A DNA stretch of 7,229 nucleotides. Origin: Candidatus Eiseniibacteriota bacterium. Lineage in GTDB: Bacteria > Eisenbacteria > RBG-16-71-46. The stretch spans positions 1 through 7,229 of the forward strand of contig VBOS01000214.1 in NCBI GenBank assembly GCA_005893185.1, in the 5' to 3' direction. Below, one piece after another: positions 1 to 4,735 of this stretch. The position numbers and the translations under genes were made by a program. Under the pieces are notes generated by a model. That model saw only the letters and a list, made by a program, of their open reading frames with translations. It did not search any database and had not been told where the DNA came from. The first letter of the stretch is position 1. Each line of letters starts with the position of its first letter.

Positions 1-368
1 CGGGGATCGGCGGTCTCTTCTACTTGTTGCTGGCCTCGCTCATGCCCGCGCACGCCCTGTGGACCACGGCCTGCAAACGGACGGGTCCATCGGGATGGAG
101 GACGGCCACTCGGCCTTCGGCGATCGCGTCCATGATCGTCTTCGCTCTTTGGGTGGAGTCATGGGGCCTTCACAGGGCGCTTGCCTGCCGGGTGGCGAGG
201 GAATGGCTGCGTTCCGGGGCCGCCCAGAACGCGTACGCGCATGTCGCATCGGGGCAAGCTTCCTTCGTCGCAGTTGCGTCCGCCGGGACGCTCGCAGCGG
301 TCCTCATTGCCGTGCACGGGGCCGGTTGCTGGCTGGCGCTTTGTGGAAAGAAGAGCGGGAGCCAGTGA
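1..368 (+). CDS. C-terminal part of an unrecognised multi-pass membrane protein (5' truncated)
   Basis: The frame is open from the left edge (first full codon at position 3) to a TGA ending at 368, giving 121 visible residues. I do not recognise the family. Three hydrophobic stretches can be seen: one at the very start (GIGGLFYLLLASLMP), one near the middle (AIASMIVFALWV), and one near the end (about 25 residues around GTLAAVLIAV), separated by Arg/Lys-rich loops and followed by a short Lys-rich tail ending KKSGSQ. That pattern fits the end of an integral membrane protein with a cytoplasmic C-terminus. Third codon positions are mostly G or C, as in the surrounding genes, which favours real coding. 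The TTG at 24 is an internal start candidate with no visible ribosome binding site, so I treat the gene as entering from outside. Its orientation matches the next gene, but the 180-bp gap leaves co-transcription open. Confidence 0.5.
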   Translation, partial: GIGGLFYLLLASLMPAHALWTTACKRTGPSGWRTATRPSAIASMIVFALWVESWGLHRALACRVAREWLRSGAAQNAYAHVASGQASFVAVASAGTLAAVLIAVHGAGCWLALCGKKSGSQ

Positions 369-433
369 CCGAACGCGGCATGGCGGCGAGGGTGGCCTCA
401 CCCCCGATCCGTTCCGGGTTCCTCCCCGGTGTC

Positions 434-447
434 GAATTCGGGAATTC
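434..447. promoter_or_regulatory. Short dyad (GAATTC-GG-GAATTC) in the gap before the pseudo-kinase gene
   Basis: Two copies of the palindrome GAATTC lie 2 bp apart in the 180-bp gap 369-548, about 100 bp before the preferred start of the next gene. The AT-rich hexamers stand out in this GC-rich DNA and could be an operator or part of a promoter. I see no convincing -35/-10 pair beside them, so the role is a guess. Confidence 0.2.
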
Positions 448-548
448 TCCTCGTTGATGCGCGAGCCCGGGAGCGCGAGTGTAAATGGTGCCCCAGCACC
501 CAGGGAATGGAGGCTTCAGTCTCGCAAGAAGCGGGAAGAAGATTGGTC

Positions 549-1811
549 ATGCAAGTGACGACAGCGCCACCGCTCGAATCCTTCGTGTCGGTGGCGACTT
601 CCGTTCTGCGCGCGTTCGCCGAGAACGGGCTGCGAAAGATTCTCATCACGAGCGTTCCCGAAGACAGCCGTCTCGCGCTGGGCGTCCCGACCCTGACGGG
701 CGGCGCCTGGCCGCGTGCCGCGCATGGGTCCGCCGAGCTCGCTCAGGCGACCGCGACGGCGCTGGCCAGCGGTGAGCCCGACAGCGTCTTGATCGTGCAG
801 GCGAGCCCTCTGCGACCGGACATCGACCGCCTTCGCGGCATACCGGTCCGGCCGGGCCTTTGGGAGCTGATCAACGAAGCCTATCTGTGCGAACTCGCGA
901 ACGAGCGGACGGCGAAGTTTGGGCTTGGTGACTGGCTGGAGATCTTGGAAGCGCAGCGACGGAGCGGAGATCTGCTGGTGCACGAGGAGGAGCATGCCAT
1001 CCTCGTACGCTTCGTCCGTGGGTCGATCCAGGCCATCGATTGTCCCGTTCCGGGGCGCCACGGGGACGCGGCGGAGCCGGAGCACGTCGCGCCCGTCCGC
1101 GAGCGCATCGTTCACACGCTGTTGGCGAGCCGTCCCGAGTGCCGGTTCACGGAGTGCACATCTTTGCACCTCCAGGATCGCGATGGACCCGTGAGCGGTC
1201 TGGCCGATCTGATCGGGGAGCGGCTCCGGAACCTGCCCCCGCATCCGTATCTCGCTGATCAGATCGAGAGACACTTGATCGACACTCCGCTTCCCAACCT
1301 CAAGCGAATCACCGCCGGGGGAGGAGGATCACTCACCCATGCGCTCCGCCTTCCGCTCGAGCTCCTCTTGCGCCAGCTCGCTCGCCGCTTCCATCTCGTC
1401 CTGATCGAAGCTCCGACGGTCACGAGCACAGGCCTCGCAGCGATGCTCTCGGGTATGGCCGACGCGACGCTTCTGGTCGCCAGCGTGACCGGCGTGGATT
1501 CGGCAAGCTTGGTTCGCGCCCTGGACGACTTGCGTCGCGGCGGATCGACCAAGGTCGCAGTGCTGCTGAAGCCGTCCGCGACTCCAGCGCCCGCCCCATC
1601 ACCCCCCCGGGGCGGCAGTCAGCCCCGGCCCGATTCCGACGCGGGCCGGGGAAGGGGCGGGGGACTCGCTGCGCAATCCGCGGCGCCTTTGAAGTCGAGG
1701 GACGACACCCCGGGAAGATCACGCGGCCAGGATGCCGGACCCGCCCGCCCGGGTGATCCTCCCTGCGCCTTGGGCGCCGAGGACCCGGCTGCTCGCGGCG
1801 CCTGCGAGTGA
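549..1811 (+). CDS. Degenerate BY-kinase/ParA-like ATPase-fold protein with an inserted DUF4388-like domain
   Basis: A 420-residue protein. Residues 8-40 resemble the start of a bacterial tyrosine-kinase ATPase domain (ESF..VATSVLRAFAENG then ILITS), but the expected GKS/T P-loop is absent (it reads SVPEDSRLALG). Residues 80-108 match the second Walker region (LIVQASPLRPDIDRLRGIPV, then RPGLWELI) with the key acidic residues lost. Residues 115-205 look like a DUF4388/PATAN domain (LGDWLEILEAQRRSGDLLV, then FVRGSIQAID). The kinase fold resumes at 250-341, with a Walker B-like FHLVLIEAPTV at 281-291 in which the usual Asp is Glu. The last ~80 residues are Pro/Gly/Arg-rich and probably disordered. 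It is probably a non-catalytic regulator or scaffold, perhaps tied to exopolysaccharide export or motility; that is inference. I chose the ATG at 549 because GGGAAGAAG lies 7 bp upstream; in-frame GTG 429 and ATG 507 lack a good site. Domain calls are by eye. Confidence 0.75.
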   Translation: MQVTTAPPLESFVSVATSVLRAFAENGLRKILITSVPEDSRLALGVPTLTGGAWPRAAHGSAELAQATATALASGEPDSVLIVQASPLRPDIDRLRGIPVRPGLWELINEAYLCELANERTAKFGLGDWLEILEAQRRSGDLLVHEEEHAILVRFVRGSIQAIDCPVPGRHGDAAEPEHVAPVRERIVHTLLASRPECRFTECTSLHLQDRDGPVSGLADLIGERLRNLPPHPYLADQIERHLIDTPLPNLKRITAGGGGSLTHALRLPLELLLRQLARRFHLVLIEAPTVTSTGLAAMLSGMADATLLVASVTGVDSASLVRALDDLRRGGSTKVAVLLKPSATPAPAPSPPRGGSQPRPDSDAGRGRGGGLAAQSAAPLKSRDDTPGRSRGQDAGPARPGDPPCALGAEDPAARGACE

Positions 1812-1865
1812 CGCGCCGCACAGCCGTGCGCGGCGACGGGCGAGACTGTTGCCGGCGCCAGCGAC

Positions 1866-1881
1866 GTCCCTGATCGACGCC
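1866..1881 (+). repeat. 16-bp direct repeat, copy 1
   Basis: GTCCCTGATCGACGCC occurs here and again, identically, at 2212-2227. The flanks of the two copies do not match. An exact 16-mer is not expected twice by chance in a window this size, and both copies sit in the same non-coding region. Confidence 0.7.
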
Positions 1882-2090
1882 CGCAAAGTACCGCGGGTCC
1901 CTCCGCAGCTCCGACACCCACACACGGACTGCGACGGCGCCACGCTCGTTCCGCAGGATCTCCCTTCGGCGTGGTGTGGGTTGGCCAGCGAGTCTCGAGG
2001 GCCAGCGTGGCGCAGCGTCCCACGCGCCGCAATCAGGAGAAGCCCGGAAACGGTTTGGGGGCATCCCCCGACGCACCCGGTCGGCACAGC

Positions 2091-2150
2091 TGAAAATGGG
2101 GTGTTTCCCGGATTTGCATACTGGGTGTTCAACCCATCGAGATCGACACA
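2091..2150 (+). promoter_or_regulatory. AT-rich dip, possible distal promoter or regulatory segment of the operon
   Basis: Counting bases gives 29 G/C of 60 (48%), well below the surroundings. It contains the hairpin TGGGT-GTTCA-ACCCA (2122-2136) and a CATACT (2117-2122) that matches a -10 box at four of six positions, but no good -35 box lies 16-18 bp upstream. A start of transcription here would leave a leader of about 300 nt before rsbR. Function is inferred from composition only. Confidence 0.2.
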
Positions 2151-2211
2151 CGGTCCGGTGCTTCACGGAGCGGGCCGCGAGACCCATCGGGGTTCGCCCG
2201 GTCCCCGGAGA

Positions 2212-2227
2212 GTCCCTGATCGACGCC
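2212..2227 (+). repeat. 16-bp direct repeat, copy 2
   Basis: Identical to 1866-1881 (GTCCCTGATCGACGCC), 346 bp downstream of it in the same orientation. It may be the remnant of a duplication, or a paired protein-binding or recombination site; nothing in the flanks decides between these. Confidence 0.7.
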
Positions 2228-2334
2228 GGGGCGCGGTTCCAAGCCCCGCCCCTCGAACGAGTTCGGGGCGCCGGCCGGAGCATCGGCGCGCCGGGGCCGA
2301 GCCCGCCCAGGAGCGCGCTCTCACCCGCGAGAGT

Positions 2335-2365
2335 GGAACATACCTTCTGCCGGGTGTATCGTTCC
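2335..2365 (+). promoter_or_regulatory. Inverted repeat upstream of rsbR (candidate operator or leader hairpin)
   Basis: The arms GGAACATAC (2335-2343) and GTATCGTTCC (2356-2365) are complementary over nine pairs with one extra C in the right arm, separated by 12 nt. The site ends 63 bp before the rsbR start. Its size would suit a dimeric binding site, for instance for the NarL-type regulator encoded at the end of the same operon, which would give autoregulation; equally it could fold in the mRNA leader. No clear sigma-70 promoter can be read beside it. Confidence 0.35.
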
Positions 2366-2411
2366 CATATGCGGGATCGAGTCCGTAGGGGCCGCGTGAT
2401 TCCGCCCTTGG

Positions 2412-2419
2412 AAGGAGGT
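2412..2419 (+). promoter_or_regulatory. Strong ribosome binding site of rsbR
   Basis: AAGGAGGT is a full-length match to the anti-Shine-Dalgarno sequence, 9 nt before the ATG at 2429. It fixes the start of rsbR and rules out the in-frame upstream candidates, which begin in non-coding DNA. Confidence 0.85.
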
Positions 2420-2428
2420 CACGAGCTC

Positions 2429-3319
2429 ATGGGGATCGCAGAATTGCGCGCCGAATCGAAGACCGCGTCCGAATCGACCGCCGCTCTCCTCCGCGAGCTG
2501 GTCGCGCATCTCGGGGAAAACCGTACGCAGTTGCGCGAGGAGTGGATCCGGCGCATCACCGAGGGGCGGCTGCTCACGGCCATGTCCAAGGACGAGATCT
2601 TCGCGGAAGCGACATCCGTCTACGACAGCTATGTCGAGGCGCTCGAGACCCGAACGCTCGAGGCCCTTCAGGCCTACGCCCAGAATTTGTCCGAGCGCAT
2701 CATCCCGCGAGGCGTTGAGACCCACGAGGTCGTCGGCATCGTGCTCCTGCTGCGCGACGTCCTCGCGCGCTCCCTGTTCTCGAAGTACCACGCGGATTCC
2801 CGACTCCTCAACGCGGTGCTCGACGCATACGAGCCGGCGGCGAATGCCATCGCGATCACCGTGGCCGTGGGATTCGTTCGCGAACGCGAGCGCATCATCC
2901 GACAGCAGCAGGAGGCCATCCGCGAGCTTTCGACGCCCGTGTTGCAGGTGCGCGAGCGGCTGCTCATCCTTCCCATCATCGGTCTCATCGACCCGCTCCG
3001 GGCGCGCCAGCTCACCGAGCAGCTTCTCCGCGGAGTCCGCGCCAACCGCGCGAAGCTCGTGGTCATCGACATCACAGGCGTGGCCGCAATGGATGCGACG
3101 GTGGCGAACCACCTCGTGCTCACGGTCGAAGCCGCTCGACTCCTCGGTGCGCGGGTCATCGTCACGGGCCTTTCGCCCGAGATCGCGCAGACCCTCGTGA
3201 ACATCGGCGTGGATCTCGGGAAGATGAACACCGTCGGCGACCTGCAGGGGGGCATCGAGGAAGCCGAGCGTCTGCTCGGCTACAAAGTCGTTCCCATCGC
3301 CGAGCCCATGCCCGCCTGA
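2429..3319 (+). CDS. rsbR: RsbR-type stressosome sensor/scaffold protein (RsbRD-like N-terminal domain plus STAS)
   Basis: A 296-residue protein, cytoplasmic, with no signal peptide. Residues ~15-160 are an all-helical sensor region resembling the RsbT co-antagonist RsbRD N-terminal domain (LREEWIRRIT near 35, SKDEIFAEATSVYDSYVEAL at 53-72), unlike the globin-fold sensor of Bacillus subtilis RsbRA. A helical linker (VRERERIIRQQQEAIREL, 150-167) leads into a STAS domain at ~170-287 with DITGV (214-218) and TGLSPEIAQTLVNIGVDL (246-263). In the family, RsbR and RsbS form the icosahedral stressosome that sequesters RsbT until stress. The second phospho-site Thr (EIAQT, T255) is kept. The first site is altered: after D222 comes Ala-Thr where Thr-x is usual, so T224 is one place late. 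The gene opens the six-gene operon; only one RsbR paralogue is visible here. The start is set by AAGGAGGT. Confidence 0.93.
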   Translation: MGIAELRAESKTASESTAALLRELVAHLGENRTQLREEWIRRITEGRLLTAMSKDEIFAEATSVYDSYVEALETRTLEALQAYAQNLSERIIPRGVETHEVVGIVLLLRDVLARSLFSKYHADSRLLNAVLDAYEPAANAIAITVAVGFVRERERIIRQQQEAIRELSTPVLQVRERLLILPIIGLIDPLRARQLTEQLLRGVRANRAKLVVIDITGVAAMDATVANHLVLTVEAARLLGARVIVTGLSPEIAQTLVNIGVDLGKMNTVGDLQGGIEEAERLLGYKVVPIAEPMPA

Positions 3320-3337
3320 ATGGACGGAGGGCGGGGC

Positions 3338-3344
3338 GGGAGGA
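3338..3344 (+). promoter_or_regulatory. Ribosome binding site deciding a TTG start for rsbS
   Basis: GGGAGGA lies 7 nt before the TTG at 3352, in the 32-bp gap after rsbR. There is no in-frame ATG or GTG nearby, and the family's N-terminus begins at this position, so the rare TTG is the supported start. Confidence 0.7.
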
Positions 3345-3351
3345 ATTTCCG

Positions 3352-3720
3352 TTGCAAGTTCCCATTCTGAAGCAAGGTCCCTACCTCATCGCGACGATTC
3401 AATCGGCCCTCACCGATGCCGACATCGTGCAGTTGCGCGATGCTCTCGTCGAGCAGGTGGGCCGCTATCGCTCGCGGGGCGTCATCATCGACGTCACAGC
3501 GCTCGACGTGATGGATTCGTTCGCGACCGGCACGCTGCGAGACGTCGCCCACATGGTGCGCCTGCGTGGTGCAGAGACGGTGATCGTTGGCATCCAGCCG
3601 GACGTGGCCTTCGCGATGGTGCACATGGGTCTCACTCTCGAGGGAGTCACGACCAGACTGGATCTCGAAGAGGGGCTGGATCATCTCAATCGCAATATAA
3701 AATCCGCCGCGTACCGATGA
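3352..3720 (+). CDS. rsbS: RsbS-type stressosome STAS protein
   Basis: A 122-residue single STAS domain, the usual length for RsbS. The core reads GVIIDVTALDVMDSFATGTL (43-62); the Ser after Asp (S56) aligns with the RsbS phospho-site (Ser59 in B. subtilis). IVGIQPDVAFAMVHMGLTL (78-96) and the acidic end DLEEGLDHL are further family signatures. RsbS forms the stressosome core with RsbR and binds RsbT; its phosphorylation by RsbT is the step that releases the kinase. It starts at TTG behind GGGAGGA, 32 bp after rsbR, and its stop overlaps the rsbT start by 4 bp (ATGA), so the two are probably translationally coupled. A weak TTG after a strongly translated rsbR would fit the excess of RsbR over RsbS in known stressosomes; this is inference. 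Confidence 0.95.
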   Translation: MQVPILKQGPYLIATIQSALTDADIVQLRDALVEQVGRYRSRGVIIDVTALDVMDSFATGTLRDVAHMVRLRGAETVIVGIQPDVAFAMVHMGLTLEGVTTRLDLEEGLDHLNRNIKSAAYR

Positions 3721-4133
3721 AGCCACTTGAGGTGATGGAAGACAGCGCGATGGCCGTTGCGTCGGACAGCGACATCGTCTTGGCTCGCAATCAGGGGCGG
3801 GTCGTGGCCCTGCGACTAGGGTTCCGGCCGACCGACGCCACGCTGATCGCCACGGCGATTTCGGAGCTGGCGCGCAACATCCTGCTCTACGCGGGGAGCG
3901 GAGAGATCGCGATTCGGCCGCTCGAGCGCGGCAAGCAGGTGGGGCTCGCGGTGGTGGCGCGCGACAGCGGTCCGGGCATTGCGGATCCGGCACGCGCGAT
4001 GGAGGACGGCTACTCCACATCCGGTCGACTGGGGCTCGGGCTGCCGGGCGTCCGGCGTCTCATGGACGAGTTCGAGATACACACGGCGGCGGGCCAGGGC
4101 ACAACGGTGACGGTGAAGAAATGGATCCCCTGA
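3717..4133 (+). CDS. rsbT: RsbT-type serine/threonine protein kinase (switch kinase)
   Basis: A 138-residue GHKL-fold kinase of normal RsbT length. It shows the N box SELARN (49-54), the G1 box DSGPGI (83-88) and the glycine loop STSGRLGLGLPG (100-111), followed by VRRLMDEFEIHTAAGQGTTV, typical of RsbT. In the family it phosphorylates the STAS proteins RsbS and RsbR, leaves the stressosome, and then activates a partner carrying an RsbU N-terminal domain. Here that partner would be the histidine kinase encoded two genes downstream. It overlaps rsbS by 4 bp and the rsbX-like gene by 13 bp. All catalytic motifs look intact. Anti-sigma kinases such as RsbW share the fold, but the context and the RLMDEFEI segment favour RsbT. 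Confidence 0.94.
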   Translation: MKPLEVMEDSAMAVASDSDIVLARNQGRVVALRLGFRPTDATLIATAISELARNILLYAGSGEIAIRPLERGKQVGLAVVARDSGPGIADPARAMEDGYSTSGRLGLGLPGVRRLMDEFEIHTAAGQGTTVTVKKWIP

Positions 4134-4735
4134 CCGAGACTCGAGTGGAGTGGGCTGTGGCGTTCCGCCCGCTCGACCCCGACGCATCGGGGGACGCGTA
4201 CATTGCACGACCGCTGCCCGGCGGGATTCTGCTCGGGGTCGTGGACGGTCTGGGACACGGGCCTGCCGCATTCGCCGCGTCCCGCGACGCCATCCGCTTC
4301 CTCGAGAGCGCCGATGTCGGGCGTCCGCTGATCGTGGTCAAGCAATGTCACGAACGCCTTCGGGCAACGCGCGGTGTCGTGCTGATGCTGGCGTGGATGG
4401 ACGGCACGCAGGACCGCATGACGTGGCTCGGCGTCGGCAACGTCCAGGGCGTGCTCCTGCGAGGCCACACGAAGGCCGATCACGGACACGAGATGCTGGC
4501 CAGCCGGGGAGGAATCGTGGGACGCGTTCTTCCCCCCCTGCGTGCCGGCGTCGTGTCCCTCGGCGCGGGCGACCTGCTGGTTCTCGCGACGGACGGCATT
4601 CACCTGGACTTCACCGACCACGTGCCCCGGTGGGGACCGGTTCAGGCGATCGCGGACACCATACTCCGCGAACAATGCACCGGGCTGGATGACGCGCTGG
4701 TCATGACGGCGCGCTATCGCGAGACCGAAGCATGA
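4121..4735 (+). CDS. rsbX: RsbX-like PP2C/SpoIIE-type phosphatase
   Basis: A 204-residue protein, close to B. subtilis RsbX (about 200 residues) and lacking any extra sensor domain. PP2C metal-binding positions are visible: SGDAY (23-27), VDGLGHG (41-47), ATDGI (156-160) and GLDDALVM (188-195), with GVGN (104-107) between. In the stressosome pathway RsbX removes phosphate from RsbR and RsbS so that RsbT is recaptured and signalling ends. The start ATG at 4121 lies inside the end of rsbT (13-bp overlap), and the stop overlaps the histidine kinase start (ATGA). In Bacillus rsbX is last, after sigB; here it directly follows rsbT, where rsbU would normally be. It lacks an RsbU N-terminal domain, so RsbX is a better call than RsbU. 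Confidence 0.87.
   Translation: MDPLTETRVEWAVAFRPLDPDASGDAYIARPLPGGILLGVVDGLGHGPAAFAASRDAIRFLESADVGRPLIVVKQCHERLRATRGVVLMLAWMDGTQDRMTWLGVGNVQGVLLRGHTKADHGHEMLASRGGIVGRVLPPLRAGVVSLGAGDLLVLATDGIHLDFTDHVPRWGPVQAIADTILREQCTGLDDALVMTARYRETEA

Larger units (their letters stand above)
1812..2428. other. 617-bp non-coding region upstream of the stressosome operon
   Basis: Open frames cross this stretch on both strands, but their translations are Arg/Pro-rich with no recognisable domain, so I see no gene. Visible contents are: a 16-bp direct repeat (1866-1881 and 2212-2227); a possible long-range pairing ACCCACAC 1916-1923 with GTGTGGGT 1974-1981 enclosing CCACGC 1940-1945 with GCGTGG 1969-1974 (the two right arms share one base); a hairpin GGGGG-CAT-CCCCC at 2057-2069; a local dip to about 48% G+C at 2091-2150 containing the hairpin TGGGT-GTTCA-ACCCA at 2122-2136; and the dyad at 2335-2365. 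The region probably holds the operon promoter and a long leader. I recognise no riboswitch, tRNA or other known RNA. Confidence 0.6.

Noticed and set aside
429..548. Extended N-terminus of the pseudo-kinase gene from GTG 429
   Set aside because: No Shine-Dalgarno is seen before 429, the added 40 residues (with Cys/Arg-rich DARARERECKW) match nothing in the fold, and ATG 549 has a purine-rich site at a proper distance.
2057..2069. GGGGG-CAT-CCCCC hairpin as a terminator for the gene ending at 1811
   Set aside because: No T-tract follows it on either strand and it is about 250 bp from the stop codon; listed only as a possible stem in the non-coding region.
1420..2283. A long - strand open frame (287 codons)
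   Set aside because: It runs antisense through recognisable coding sequence and then non-coding DNA, with Arg-rich low-complexity translation. It looks like a by-product of high G+C.
2335..2363. ECF-sigma-type promoter reading GGAAC ... CGTT upstream of rsbR
   Set aside because: The spacing between the two elements is about 20 bp, longer than the 16-17 bp usual for such promoters; the bases are better explained as arms of the inverted repeat.
1732..2388. A 218-codon + strand open frame across the intergenic region
   Set aside because: Its composition (Arg, Pro, Ser-rich), lack of hydrophobic core and lack of any family pattern are typical of chance open frames in GC-rich DNA; it also overlaps the end of the preceding gene in another frame.
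1976..2428. In-frame upstream extension of rsbR by about 150 residues
   Set aside because: The extension is Arg/Pro-rich without any domain, has no ribosome binding site at its start, and a perfect AAGGAGGT sits 9 nt before the ATG at 2429, where RsbR-like sequence begins.
2321..3112. A - strand open frame of 263 codons opposite rsbR
   Set aside because: It is the antisense shadow of a clearly recognised STAS gene; no family pattern of its own.
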